NCBI RefSeq assembly: GCF_015277855.1
Contig: NZ_CP063812.1
Coordinates: 186,001 to 250,000 of the forward strand
Direction: 5' to 3'
DNA from: Microbacterium cremeum
Lineage (GTDB): Bacteria; Actinomycetota; Actinomycetes; Actinomycetales; Microbacteriaceae
DNA: 64,000 nt
Each line of letters starts with the position of its first letter. Within the stretch, counting starts at the first letter, position 1. The position numbers and the translations under genes were made by a program. The notes under the pieces are model-generated. The model was not told the origin of the DNA, searched no databases, and worked only from the letters and a program-made list of their open reading frames with translations. Of this stretch, positions 24,293-32,820 are shown piece by piece.

Positions 24293-25330
24293 TCAGACGC
24301 GGCGCCGGCGGCGCGTGAGCCGCACGGCAGGCAGCGGCGGAGCCGGAATGCGCTCGTCGCCGTGACCCACGACGTGCCCGAACCGCTCCGCGCCCGAGCC
24401 CGTCCCGGCGCCGGTCGAAGCGTCCGCCTCCCACGCCTCGCGCGCTTCGACGATCTCTTCGTGCGAGCGGCCGACGAAGTTCCACCACATCACGATGTCG
24501 TCTTCGAACGGCTCGCCGCCGAGCAGGAACAGCGTCGCGCCGGTCGTGCTCGAGACCACGACGTGATCCCGACGGATGCCGAGATAGAGCAGGTGCGCGC
24601 CGTCGAGCGTGACGGGTGCGCCGGCCGCGCCGGCCTCGACGGCGACCTCGCCCTCGACCGCCACCAGCGCATGCTCCCACGCGGGGTCCAGCGGCACGCG
24701 CACGGTCGACCCGGGCGCGATGCGCAGCTCGGCGCCCACGATGGGGGTGTACGTCGTCGCCGGCGACGAGACGTCGGCGAAATCGCCGAGCACCACCGTC
24801 GCGCTGCCGTCCTCGCCCGCGGCCGCCGGGAGCGGCACGTCGGGCAGCACGGCGTGCTGCTCGAAGGCGGGAGGTCCGTGGCGCCGGGACTCGGGGAGGG
24901 CGACCCACAGCTGCAGCGCGTCGAGCGGCACGGCATCCTCGCCGACCGAGTACTCGGAGTGGGCGATCCCCGCACCGCTCGTCATGAGGTTGAGGGCCCC
25001 GCGTCGCACGACGACGTCGCTGCCGAGGGTGTCGCGGTGGCGAACCTCGCCCCGGTAGGGCCACGTCACGGTCTGCAGCCCGATGTGGGGGTGCGGCTCG
25101 ACGCGCATGCGCGCGACCTGCGGTCCGAACCGGTCGAGGAAGCACCACGCGCCGACGAGCGGCAGCTCGCGCTGCGGCAGCGAGCGGTGGACCTCCATCG
25201 CCCGGACCCCGCCGAGCGGCACCTCGCGGGTCTCGAGCAGCAGCGCCCGCGGTCCGTCGGCCGCGGAATCCGGTTCCTGGGGGCGTCGGAGGACGGATTC
25301 GACGCCCGGCGTCGCGTCCAGCCGGGTCAT
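24293..25330 (-). CDS. Pirin-family cupin protein
   Basis: A 345-residue bicupin. The N-terminal domain keeps the pirin metal motif: HPHIGLQTVTWPY followed by GEVRHRDTLG supplies three His and one Glu. MTSGAGIAHSEYS and LQLWVALPE are also typical. Pirins bind iron or another divalent metal; some have quercetinase activity, others act as redox-linked regulators. Length is slightly above the usual ~300 because of a Gly/Ala-rich segment near the end. It starts one nucleotide after the stop of the upstream small acetyltransferase, so the two are co-transcribed. Confidence 0.92.
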   Translation of the reverse strand: MTRLDATPGVESVLRRPQEPDSAADGPRALLLETREVPLGGVRAMEVHRSLPQRELPLVGAWCFLDRFGPQVARMRVEPHPHIGLQTVTWPYRGEVRHRDTLGSDVVVRRGALNLMTSGAGIAHSEYSVGEDAVPLDALQLWVALPESRRHGPPAFEQHAVLPDVPLPAAAGEDGSATVVLGDFADVSSPATTYTPIVGAELRIAPGSTVRVPLDPAWEHALVAVEGEVAVEAGAAGAPVTLDGAHLLYLGIRRDHVVVSSTTGATLFLLGGEPFEDDIVMWWNFVGRSHEEIVEAREAWEADASTGAGTGSGAERFGHVVGHGDERIPAPPLPAVRLTRRRRRV

Positions 25331-25331
25331 G

Positions 25332-25652
25332 TCAGTGTGCGCTCACGCGCGAGGGCCACTCGACCTCGAGCCCCGGCACGTCGTTCTCGCGCAGATAGCG
25401 CACCACGACGGGGCACAGCGGCACGACCGTCTCCCCACGGCGCGCGGAGTCTGCCATCGCTTCGGCCACCACCGTCTGCGCCAGTCCGCGACCCCGGAAC
25501 GCGGGATCGGTCTCGGTGTGCGGGTACACGTAGCGCCCGCGGGAGTCGAGCGAGAACTCGGTGTAGCCGGCGAGCACGTCGCCCACCCACACCTCGTATC
25601 GGTTCTCGTCGTCGTTGCGTCGGACGGTGATCTGGTCCTCGGAGGCGGGCAT
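25332..25652 (-). CDS. Small GNAT-like acetyltransferase (YjdJ/Gtn type)
   Basis: A 106-residue minimal GNAT domain of the PF14542 type: NRYEVWVGDVLAGYTEFSL, then a TETDPAFRGRGLAQTVVAEA acetyl-CoA-binding loop (RGRGLA) and VPLCPVVVRYLREN. Family members acetylate small or peptide targets that are mostly unknown. I chose the inner ATG at 25652 because AAAGG is spaced for it. A -10-like TACGTT on the minus strand (25679-25684) could start transcription. It is directly followed by the pirin gene. Confidence 0.87.
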   Translation of the reverse strand: MPASEDQITVRRNDDENRYEVWVGDVLAGYTEFSLDSRGRYVYPHTETDPAFRGRGLAQTVVAEAMADSARRGETVVPLCPVVVRYLRENDVPGLEVEWPSRVSAH

Positions 25653-25735
25653 CGGCATCCTTTCGTCGTCCTCTTCTCAACGTAGGTGCGCGCGGGGATG
25701 TTCCGCCACCGTGCGGCAGGCGCCGGATCGTGGGG

Positions 25736-25741
25736 CAGACT
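25736..25741 (+). promoter_or_regulatory. Leaderless -10 element of the Ski2-like helicase gene
   Basis: CAGACT is followed by 6 nt and the GTG at 25748. No ribosome site is visible. Confidence 0.45.
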
Positions 25742-25747
25742 CGGACG

Positions 25748-28432
25748 GTGACACTCCTCGAGACGATCGCGGCCGCGGCCGAGGCATCGGCACGCGAATC
25801 GCCGGACGCCGACGCGCTCTACGACGCGTTCGTGGAGTGGGCGGGCGACCAGGGGTTCGCGCTGTACCCGGCGCAGGACGAGGCCGTCATCGAGATCGTG
25901 TCGGAGTCGCACGTGATCCTGTCGACCCCGACCGGCACCGGCAAGTCGCTCGTGGCAGTCGCCGCGCACGCGGCGTGCGTCGCCCGCGGCGGGCGCACGT
26001 ACTACACCGCTCCGATCAAAGCGCTGGTGAGCGAGAAGTTCTTCGCACTCGTCGAGATCTTCGGCGCCGCCAACGTCGGCATGGTCACCGGCGACTCGTC
26101 GGTGAACCCGGATGCGCCGATCGTGTGCTGCACGGCAGAGATCCTCGCGAACCTCGCCCTCCGCCAGGGCGCCGATGCCGCGGTCGACCAGGTGGTGATG
26201 GACGAGTTCCACTACTACGGCGACCCCGAGCGCGGCTGGGCGTGGCAAGTGCCGCTGCTGCTCCTGCCGCGCGCGCAGTTCGTGCTGATGTCGGCGACGC
26301 TTGGCGACGTCACGGCGATCGCTCAAGACCTCGAGCGTCGCACCGGCCGCCCGGTCTCGCGCATCACCGGAGTCGAGCGCCCCGTGCCGCTGCACTTCTC
26401 GTACGCGCGCACGCCCATCCACGAGACCGTCGATGAGCTGCTGCAGACCGGGCAGTCGCCCGTGTACGTCGTCCACTTCTCGCAGGCCGCGGCGATGGAG
26501 CGCGCCCAGGCGCTGTCGTCGATCAAGATCGTCAGCCGCGAGCAGCGCGACGCCATCGCCGAGGCGATCGGAGGGTTCCGGTTCACGACGGCCTTCGGCC
26601 GCACCCTCTCGCGGTACGTGCGCGCGGGGATCGGCGTGCACCACGCCGGCATGCTGCCGCGCTACCGGCGCCTGGTCGAGACGCTCGCGCAGCGCGGGCT
26701 GCTGCGGGTCATCTGCGGCACCGACACCCTGGGCGTCGGCATCAACGTGCCGATCCGCACCGTGCTCATCACGGCGCTGTCGAAGTTCGACGGCACGAAG
26801 ATGCGCCAGCTGTCGGCCCGCGAGTTCCACCAGATCTCCGGCCGCGCCGGCCGCGCCGGCTTCGACACCGCCGGCACCGTCGTGGTGATGGCGCCCGAGT
26901 GGGAGATCGAGAACGAGGCGGCGCTGCGCAAGGCCGGCGACGACCCCGCCAAGCGCAAGAAGATCGTGCGCAAGAAGGCGCCGACCGGCGTGGTCAACTG
27001 GGGTCTCGGCTCGTTCGAGCGCCTCGTCGAGGCCGAGCCCGAGCCGCTCGTGCCGCACCTGCAGCTGACCGCGGCGATGCTCATCAACGTCATCGCTCGC
27101 GGCGGGGACGTGTTCGAGAACGTCCGGTCGCTCGTCTTCGACAATCACGAGCCGCGCGCGCGGCGCTACGAGCTCGCGCGGCGCGCGATCGCGATCTTCC
27201 GCACGCTGCTGACGGCCGGCGTGGTCGAGATCGACCGCGCGGATGCCGACGACGCCTCGTCTCGCTTCGCTCGTTCCGCGACCGAGAGCACCCGGTCGTC
27301 GAGCGAGCGAGGGGCGAGCGAGACGAATCGCACCGGGCGTGCGGGCGACGGCGGTCCCCGCATCCGTCTCACCGTCGATCTGCAGCCGAACTTCGCGCTC
27401 AACCAGCCGCTCTCACCGTTCGCGCTCGCCGCGATCGAGCTGCTCGACCCCTCGACGGGCGCGGGGACCGGGAATGCGGAGGGCGCGGGGACCGGGAATG
27501 CGGGCGTCGGCGCCGGCACGGGCCACTACGCACTCGATGTCGTGAGCATCATCGAGGCGACGCTCGATGATCCCCGGCCGGTCCTGTCGCAGCAGGAGCA
27601 CAAGGCTCGCGGCGAGGCCGTCGCCGCCATGAAGCAGGAGGGCATGGACTACGACGAGCGCATGGAGGCGCTCGAGGAGGTCACCTACCCCAAGCCGCTC
27701 GAAGAGCTGCTGACGCAGGCCTACGAGGTGTTCGCGTCGAGCCAACCGTGGATCCGCGACTTCGAGCTGTCGCCGAAGTCCGTCGTGCGTGACATGTTCG
27801 AGCGCGCCCTGTCGTTCTCGGAGCTCATCTCGCTGTACCAGCTCGCGCGCAGCGAGGGCCTCGTGCTGCGGTACCTGTCGGACGCGTACCGCGCGATCCG
27901 GCAGACCGTTCCCGCCGAGGCGCAGACCGAAGACCTGCACGACCTCGTCGCGTGGCTCGGCGAGGTCGTGCGGCAGGTCGATTCGAGCCTCGTCGACGAG
28001 TGGGAGGCGCTGATCAACCCCGTCGACGACCCGACGGCGCCGGTGGTGCCGCCCGCGCCACCGTCGGTGCTCACGAACCGCCGCGCGTTCGGCGTGCTGG
28101 TGCGCAACGAGCTGTTCCGTCGCGTGCAGCTGGCCGCCCGGCAGCGTGACGACGAACTCGTCGAGCTCGATCCCGAGGCCGACTGGCCGGCGGCCCTCGA
28201 CGCCTACTTCGACGAGCACGACGAGATCCTCACCGGCGGCCCCGCGCGCTCGCCCCGCCTCGTGACAGTGGACGAGACGGATGCCGCGGCCGACGGCGTC
28301 TGGCGCGTCGAGCAGACGATCGACGACCCCGAGGGTCACCACGACTGGCGCATCCGGGCCGTCGTCGACCTCGCCGCCTCGGAGGAGTCCGGCACCGCCG
28401 TGGTGCGCATCACCGAGGTCGTTCGTCTCTAG
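25748..28432 (+). CDS. Ski2-like DExH helicase with DUF3516 C-terminal domain
   Basis: An 894-residue helicase. The Ski2/Mtr4-like core shows TPTGTGKS (motif I), APIKALVSEKF, MDEFHYYGD (DEFH box), MSATLGD (motif III), VGINVPIRTV and HQISGRAGRAGFD (motif VI). The C-terminal half matches DUF3516, a domain found fused to this helicase in actinobacteria. An RNA-processing role is assumed by family. Residues ~505-530 (SSRFARSATESTRSSSERGA) are encoded by a dispersed palindromic repeat inserted in frame, and a GTGNAEGAGTGNAG run follows ~55 residues later. A GTG at 25730 is an alternative start; the leaderless layout favours 25748. Confidence 0.92.
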   Translation: MTLLETIAAAAEASARESPDADALYDAFVEWAGDQGFALYPAQDEAVIEIVSESHVILSTPTGTGKSLVAVAAHAACVARGGRTYYTAPIKALVSEKFFALVEIFGAANVGMVTGDSSVNPDAPIVCCTAEILANLALRQGADAAVDQVVMDEFHYYGDPERGWAWQVPLLLLPRAQFVLMSATLGDVTAIAQDLERRTGRPVSRITGVERPVPLHFSYARTPIHETVDELLQTGQSPVYVVHFSQAAAMERAQALSSIKIVSREQRDAIAEAIGGFRFTTAFGRTLSRYVRAGIGVHHAGMLPRYRRLVETLAQRGLLRVICGTDTLGVGINVPIRTVLITALSKFDGTKMRQLSAREFHQISGRAGRAGFDTAGTVVVMAPEWEIENEAALRKAGDDPAKRKKIVRKKAPTGVVNWGLGSFERLVEAEPEPLVPHLQLTAAMLINVIARGGDVFENVRSLVFDNHEPRARRYELARRAIAIFRTLLTAGVVEIDRADADDASSRFARSATESTRSSSERGASETNRTGRAGDGGPRIRLTVDLQPNFALNQPLSPFALAAIELLDPSTGAGTGNAEGAGTGNAGVGAGTGHYALDVVSIIEATLDDPRPVLSQQEHKARGEAVAAMKQEGMDYDERMEALEEVTYPKPLEELLTQAYEVFASSQPWIRDFELSPKSVVRDMFERALSFSELISLYQLARSEGLVLRYLSDAYRAIRQTVPAEAQTEDLHDLVAWLGEVVRQVDSSLVDEWEALINPVDDPTAPVVPPAPPSVLTNRRAFGVLVRNELFRRVQLAARQRDDELVELDPEADWPAALDAYFDEHDEILTGGPARSPRLVTVDETDAAADGVWRVEQTIDDPEGHHDWRIRAVVDLAASEESGTAVVRITEVVRL
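27254..27328. repeat. Dispersed palindromic repeat embedded in the DUF3516 helicase gene
   Basis: CTCGTCTCGCTTCGCTCG (27256) is answered by a near-complementary CGAGCGAGACGAA-type arm ending at 27327. The same word family occurs at 12979, 38038 and 55301. It adds ~25 Ser/Arg-rich residues without breaking the frame. Confidence 0.7.
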
Positions 28433-28497
28433 CGCCCGGCGTCGGCGCGCCGCGCGGCGCGGGTGCGGGGTGCGGGTGCGCGGTGCGACGTGCGGGT

Positions 28498-28558
28498 GCT
28501 CCGCAGTCACAAAGTGCGGTTCCGCGTGGTTCGGATGCGCGAAAAGTGACTGCGGAGC
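28498..28558. repeat. CTCCGCAGTCAC palindrome, copy 1 of 3 at this junction
   Basis: GCTCCGCAGTCAC (28498-28510) pairs perfectly with 28546-28558. The 417-bp gap between the convergent helicase and SDR genes contains three such elements and no credible gene. Confidence 0.85.
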
Positions 28559-28583
28559 CTTCCGACGCGGAACGCGATGGCGG

Positions 28584-28640
28584 TCCGCAGTCACAAGATG
28601 CGGGTCTGGGCGGGGTGGATGCGCGGAAAGTGACTGCGGA
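28584..28640. repeat. TCCGCAGTCAC palindrome, copy 2
   Basis: TCCGCAGTCAC (28584-28594) pairs with 28630-28640. Its loop contains GCGGGTCTGGGCGGGGT, shared with copy 3, so the last two copies are recent duplicates. Confidence 0.85.
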
Positions 28641-28702
28641 GCCGCGGGGCGCGGGAGCGTGGAGTGCGGGGCGCGGGAGCGCGCGGCGCCGAGGGGGATG
28701 TT

Positions 28703-28759
28703 CTCCGCAGTCACTAGGTGCGGGTCTGGGCGGGGTAGATGCGCGAAAAGCGACTGCGG
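28703..28759. repeat. TCCGCAGTC palindrome, copy 3, with a degraded right arm
   Basis: TCCGCAGTC (28703-28711) pairs with 28751-28759. The next bases no longer pair (CAC against AGC), unlike copies 1 and 2. Confidence 0.75.
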
Positions 28760-28849
28760 AACCCCGGAGCCCCCGGAGCCCCCGGAGCCCCCGGAGCCCC
28801 CGGAGCCCCGGGAAACCCCGAGCCCCGGAAACCCCGAGCCCGGGGGGGT
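28760..28849. repeat. Short tandem repeat of CCCCCGGAG units
   Basis: Five or more 9-bp copies of CCCCCGGAG, then ~17-bp copies around GGAAACCCCGAGCCC. The array ends at the stop codon of the convergent SDR gene at 28850. Confidence 0.8.
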
Positions 28850-29725
28850 CTAGGCGAGGCGCAGGCCGCCGTCGGTGGTCAGCACCTGGCCGACCACCCA
28901 GGCTCCGGCATCCGTCGCCAGCCACCCGATGAGGCGCGCAGGGTCGTCCGGCTCGCCGTAACGGCCGAACGGGGTGGCGCGCATCCAGGCCTCGATCTCT
29001 TCGAGCGGCCGGTCGGTCGTCTCGGGATCGAGGTACCCGGTGTTCACGGGACCGGGGTCGATCGTGTTGAGGATGATCCCGAGGGTCAGGAGCTCGGCGC
29101 CCACCGTCGTGGTGAGACCCGCGAGCACCGCCTTGCTCGCGGCGTACGCGACCTCGCCCGGCATGGGCCCGTGGATCTGGCCCGACGTCATCCAGAACAC
29201 GCGTCCCGTCGGCTGGGTGAACGGCCCCTTCCGCTCGATGCGCTCGCCGGGGCGCGATCCGGCGGACTCACCGCCGTGGAGCGCCGCGAACTCGCGCGTC
29301 AGCAGGATGGTCGATCGCGCGTTCGTCTGCCAGAACGCGTCGAGCCGCTCGGCCGTCATGTCGAGGATCGAGCCGTCGCCGCCCGACAGGGCGTGGTTGC
29401 AGACGAGGACGTCGAGCCGGCCGGTCAACGCGCGAGCGGCCTCGATGACGACGGGGACGGATGCCGCATCCCGCAGGTCGGCACCGATGTCGCCGAGCTG
29501 CGCGCCCGGCGTCAGCTCCGCCCGCAGCCCCGCGCGCACCGCGTCGAGGTCGTCGGAGCCCCACGGCTGATCGTCGTCGTGGGGTGAGTAGTGGTGGATG
29601 AAGACGTCGGCGCCGAGCCGCGCGAACTGCCGGGCGACGGCGAAGCCGATGCCGCGACGGCGCGAGACGCCGGTGACGAGCGCGGTCCTGCCGCGCAGCG
29701 GAAGGGGTTCGGTGTGAGGGAACAA
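28850..29725 (-). CDS. Short-chain dehydrogenase/reductase (SDR)
   Basis: A 291-residue classical SDR oxidoreductase. The Rossmann start is TALVTGVSRRRGIGFAVAR (TGxxxGxG form with extra Arg residues). VCNHALSG stands in for the NAG motif. The active site is Ser in FWMTSGQIHG and AYAASK (Tyr and Lys). The C-terminal WVVGQVLTTDGGLRLA is typical. It should reduce or oxidise a small carbonyl or alcohol with NAD(P)H; the substrate is unknown. The start is a TTG at 29725, so the exact N-terminus is uncertain. The coding end touches the CCCCCGGAG array. Confidence 0.88.
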   Translation of the reverse strand: MFPHTEPLPLRGRTALVTGVSRRRGIGFAVARQFARLGADVFIHHYSPHDDDQPWGSDDLDAVRAGLRAELTPGAQLGDIGADLRDAASVPVVIEAARALTGRLDVLVCNHALSGGDGSILDMTAERLDAFWQTNARSTILLTREFAALHGGESAGSRPGERIERKGPFTQPTGRVFWMTSGQIHGPMPGEVAYAASKAVLAGLTTTVGAELLTLGIILNTIDPGPVNTGYLDPETTDRPLEEIEAWMRATPFGRYGEPDDPARLIGWLATDAGAWVVGQVLTTDGGLRLA

Positions 29726-29858
29726 TGCAATGCCTTTCCTGGCAGCCGCGACGCGGCATGCCGATTCGGCGCCCGCTCGGGACGCGATGGTGACGAAGGC
29801 GGGTCACAGGCATTGCATGACGACGACGATAACGGATGCCGCGGGCCGCGGCATCCGT
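29725..29858. promoter_or_regulatory. Divergent control region with spaced inverted repeat and hairpin
   Basis: ATGCAATGCCT (29725-29735) has a perfect inverted copy AGGCATTGCAT at 29808-29818, flanking the region between the SDR and DUF1697 genes. A near-perfect palindrome, ACGGATGCCGCGG with its complement around one base (29832-29858), follows. The paired sites could bind a looping regulator; none is encoded next to them. Confidence 0.45.
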
Positions 29859-29870
29859 CATGATGACGTC

Positions 29871-30407
29871 ATGCCGACTTACGTGGCGTTCCTGCGCGCG
29901 ATCAATCTCGGCGCCAACCGGAAGTTCCCCAAGGACGACATCCGCCGTGCGGTCGAGGGCGTGGGGTTCACCGACGTCGAGACCCACATCAACACCGGCA
30001 ACGTGCGCTTTTCGACGCCCATGCGCTCGCGCGCGAAGATCGAGGCCGCGCTCGAGTCGGCGTTCCTCGCCGACCGGGGGTTCGAGGTGCCGGCGATCGT
30101 CTACTCGATCGCCGAGTTCGCCGAGATCGCCCGGGACGCCGACCGGCTGAGCGGCGAGAACCCCGGTCTCGCGCGTCACTACGTCTACCTCATGAAGGAC
30201 GAGCTGCCCGACGAGACCGTCGCCCGCATCGCGGCGCTGAAGACGGATGCCGGAGAGATGGTCGTGCGCGGGCGCGCAGCGCATGCGCTGCTGCGCCCCG
30301 GGTACGAGGCGGGCACGGTCGACCCGCTGGGCGCGGCGAAGCTGCTCGGCGTCGCGACGAACCGCAATCTCAACGTCGTGACGACGCTCGCGCAGAAGTG
30401 GGCGTGA
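29871..30407 (+). CDS. DUF1697 family protein
   Basis: A 178-residue cytoplasmic protein matching DUF1697 over its whole length: MPTYVAFLRAINLGANRKFP at the start, DVETHINTGNVRFST, and the family's closing TNRNLNVVTTLAQKW. The function of the family is unknown. The ATG at 29871 is preceded by CATGAT at 6 nt, so it may be leaderless. It converges on the DeoR gene with only 3 nt between stop codons and no terminator, so read-through antisense RNA is likely. Confidence 0.88.
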   Translation: MPTYVAFLRAINLGANRKFPKDDIRRAVEGVGFTDVETHINTGNVRFSTPMRSRAKIEAALESAFLADRGFEVPAIVYSIAEFAEIARDADRLSGENPGLARHYVYLMKDELPDETVARIAALKTDAGEMVVRGRAAHALLRPGYEAGTVDPLGAAKLLGVATNRNLNVVTTLAQKWA

Positions 30408-30410
30408 GCG

Positions 30411-31223
30411 TCACGGTGTGAGCACCTGCACCTCGGCGGCCTCGAGCGCGGCCGCGAGGTCGGGCGGCGGCGGCGCGTCGGTGACGAACCAGTCGGCGCG
30501 GCCGAGCTCCGCGATCTGCGCGAACAGACGCCGACCGAGCTTCGTCGAGTCGGCGAGGATCGCGACCTTGGAGGCGTGCGCCATCATCTCGGCCATCATC
30601 GCGGCATCGCCCAGGTTGCTGGTCGAGTAGCCGGTGCCCGACACCGCTCCGACGGCGATGATGGCGAGGTCGGCCTGCACCTCCAGCTGCTCGCCCGCCG
30701 GCGTGAGCTGGAAGCTCACGGGACCGGTCGTGGTCTGTGCGATCGTGCGCACGGCTCCGCCGAACACGTAGAGGTCGCGCAGCGCCTTCACCGGGATCTC
30801 CGCCGGGATGCGGAGGTTGTTGGTCGCGACCGTCAGTTCCCGGTGATCACGCAGGGCGCGGGCGACCGCGAGCGTCGTGGTTCCGCCGTTCAGCATGAGC
30901 ACCGATCCGTCGACGACAAGACCCGCGGCGAGCTCGGCGATGGCCTCCTTCTCGGCCGTCTGCATGCGCATGCGCACGTCCATGCCGCGGTCGCTGCGGG
31001 GCGCCGAGGCGATGCTGACGGCTCCTCCATGGGTACGGATGAGGAGTCCCTCGGCATCGAGCTGATCGAGGTCACGTCGGATCGTGTCGATCGAGACGTT
31101 GAACTGCTCGGCGATCTCACCGACCGTCAGCTGGCCGGTGGTGGTCAGCAGTTCGAGGACGGCCGCGCGGCGGCCCGCGGGCAAACGGCGCGACCGGTCG
31201 GACGTGGTCCCATCGTTCGCCAT
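30411..31223 (-). CDS. DeoR/GlpR-family transcriptional regulator of the sugar operon
   Basis: A 270-residue regulator. The N-terminal DeoR helix-turn-helix is LTVGEIAEQFNVSIDTIRRDLDQLDAEGLLIRTHGGAV. The C-terminal sugar-phosphate-sensing domain has LMLNGGTTTLAVARAL, VATNN and ADSTKLGRR. Such proteins repress sugar operons until a phosphorylated intermediate binds. It is divergent from the ABC importer operon. Two 24-bp near-identical sites, one by its own promoter and one downstream of the importer promoter, are likely operators. The ATG at 31223 follows AGGA. Confidence 0.93.
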   Translation of the reverse strand: MANDGTTSDRSRRLPAGRRAAVLELLTTTGQLTVGEIAEQFNVSIDTIRRDLDQLDAEGLLIRTHGGAVSIASAPRSDRGMDVRMRMQTAEKEAIAELAAGLVVDGSVLMLNGGTTTLAVARALRDHRELTVATNNLRIPAEIPVKALRDLYVFGGAVRTIAQTTTGPVSFQLTPAGEQLEVQADLAIIAVGAVSGTGYSTSNLGDAAMMAEMMAHASKVAILADSTKLGRRLFAQIAELGRADWFVTDAPPPPDLAAALEAAEVQVLTP

Positions 31224-31266
31224 AAGCAATTCCTAACACATCGGTGGGCGCCGTCACGGTCGGTTG

Positions 31267-31424
31267 TGCAGAAAACAGCGTAAAACGGCACAGTCCTAAG
31301 CACCACTCGCCCGCCAGGCAGAGCCCGCAAAGTCACGAGTTCATCTCGCTGGTTGACCATCCTGCCGTCGAGGGCTAGCATCGCAGACGTCGCAACAAAC
31401 TGCAAAGAAAAGCGTAAAGCGGCA
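31267..31424. promoter_or_regulatory. Sugar operon promoter with two probable DeoR operators
   Basis: TTGACC (31353-31358) and TAGCAT (31376-31381) form a sigma-70-type promoter with an exact 17-bp spacer. Two 24-bp sites at 31267-31290 and 31401-31424 match at 20 positions (shared core AGCGTAAA). The second lies ~13 bp past the expected start of transcription and the first near the regulator's own promoter, an arrangement suited to repression, possibly by looping. Confidence 0.8.
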
Positions 31425-31445
31425 AATACCGGAAGAAGGAGAATC

Positions 31446-32741
31446 ATGAGCAAGGACGCTCTCGGACGCCGCCGTCTGGTGAAGATCGCCGGAGCGGCCG
31501 TGGCGACGGTCGGCATGCTGGCGGTCGCCGGCTGCTCGGGATCCGGTGGCGGCGATGCCACCGACTCCGGCGACGTCACGATCGAATTCGCACAGTGGTG
31601 GGAGCCGGAACTGCCCGACGGCGCCTTCCGCGGCTTGATGGACCAGTTCGAGGAGGAGAACCCCGGCATCACCGTCGAACTGGTGAGCGGGCCGTATGCC
31701 TCGACGAAGGAGCAGCTGTTCGCGGGTGCCGCGTCGGGGACAATGCCCGACGTCGTCGGCTTGGACGGCGCATGGGTCAACGACTTCGCCAGCCAGGGAG
31801 TGATCGCCGACCTCACCGCCCTCATGGCCGAGGCCGACTACGACGACAGCGAGCTGGCGAGCCAGATCCAGGTCGACGGCGCGACCTACATGATCCCCGT
31901 CGTCAACTTCGTCTACCCGCTCTTCACCAACGACGACCTGCTCGCGCAGGCCGGTGTGGACGCTCCGCCGAGCACCCGCACCGAGTTCGCCGATGCCGCA
32001 GCGGCGGTTGCGGGCCTCGGCGGCGACACATCGGGATGGGTGCTCCCGCTCTCACTCGAAGCCCCGAACGGCGTGCAGAACGACGTCATGTCGTGGGTAT
32101 GGGCCTCGGGCGGCACGATGCTGGACGACGGTCAGCCCGATGTCACCAACGACGACGTCCGCGGCGCGGTCGAGTACATCCAAGGCATGTGGGACGACGA
32201 CGTCATCGCTCCCGGCTCCTTCACGATGAAGGAGCAGGACAAGGTCGAGGAGTTCACGAACGGCCGCGTCGGCATGATGATCGACTCGCTCGCCCACATC
32301 AACCTGATCCGCGAGACGAACCCCGATCTGAGCTTCTCCATCTCGGCGATCCCCGCCGAGGACGGCTACGACGGCGAGCGCGGCATCCCCTACGCCTCGT
32401 GGGGCATCGGCGTCGCCGAGAACTCCGAGAACAAGGATGCGGCGTTCAAGTTCGTGGAGTTCCTCATGAGTGAAGACGTCAACTCGGAGCTGTCGTCGAT
32501 CGCCAACGCGTTCCCCGGCAACGTCGACTCGGTTCCCGACTTCGTCGGTGACGACGAGCTCTTCGCGACGGCGTTCGAGATCTACCAGGCGGGCTACCCG
32601 GCGAACGAGTTCACGGGCCTCCCCGTCGCCGAGGAGCTCATGCGCCAGTTCGGCGAGCAGCTCCAGGCGATGCTGGACGGCCAGCAGAGCGTCGACGAGA
32701 TGCTCGACAACACGCAGGCGGCCTGGGAAGCGGAGTTCTGA
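31446..32741 (+). CDS. Sugar ABC importer, substrate-binding lipoprotein
   Basis: A 431-residue extracytoplasmic solute-binding protein of the family-1 (MalE/UgpB-like) sugar class. A twin-Arg-like or Sec signal (RRRLVKIAGAAVATVGM) ends in the lipobox LAVAGC with Cys30 as lipid anchor. Sugar-binding features are VTIEFAQWWEPE, LFAGAASGTMPDVVGLDG and FTNGRVGMMID. AAGGAG precedes the ATG. It is the first gene of the DeoR-controlled operon. A 13-bp intercistronic hairpin after it probably keeps its mRNA level above that of the permeases. The sugar is unknown. Confidence 0.93.
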   Translation: MSKDALGRRRLVKIAGAAVATVGMLAVAGCSGSGGGDATDSGDVTIEFAQWWEPELPDGAFRGLMDQFEEENPGITVELVSGPYASTKEQLFAGAASGTMPDVVGLDGAWVNDFASQGVIADLTALMAEADYDDSELASQIQVDGATYMIPVVNFVYPLFTNDDLLAQAGVDAPPSTRTEFADAAAAVAGLGGDTSGWVLPLSLEAPNGVQNDVMSWVWASGGTMLDDGQPDVTNDDVRGAVEYIQGMWDDDVIAPGSFTMKEQDKVEEFTNGRVGMMIDSLAHINLIRETNPDLSFSISAIPAEDGYDGERGIPYASWGIGVAENSENKDAAFKFVEFLMSEDVNSELSSIANAFPGNVDSVPDFVGDDELFATAFEIYQAGYPANEFTGLPVAEELMRQFGEQLQAMLDGQQSVDEMLDNTQAAWEAEF

Positions 32742-32764
32742 ACGACCCCTTCCCCCTCGAGACC

Positions 32765-32800
32765 GGGTGCCACGCCGTGAACGGCCGCGGCGTGGCACCC
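32765..32800 (+). ncRNA. Intercistronic hairpin between binding protein and permease
   Basis: GGGTGCCACGCCG pairs perfectly with 32788-32800 around a 10-nt loop. It is 24 nt after the binding-protein stop and 21 nt before the permease start. This position is typical of mRNA-stabilising or partial-termination hairpins in sugar ABC operons. It is a structure within the operon mRNA, not a separate RNA gene. Confidence 0.7.
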
Positions 32801-32820
32801 GACCAGAGAAGAGCTGACTC

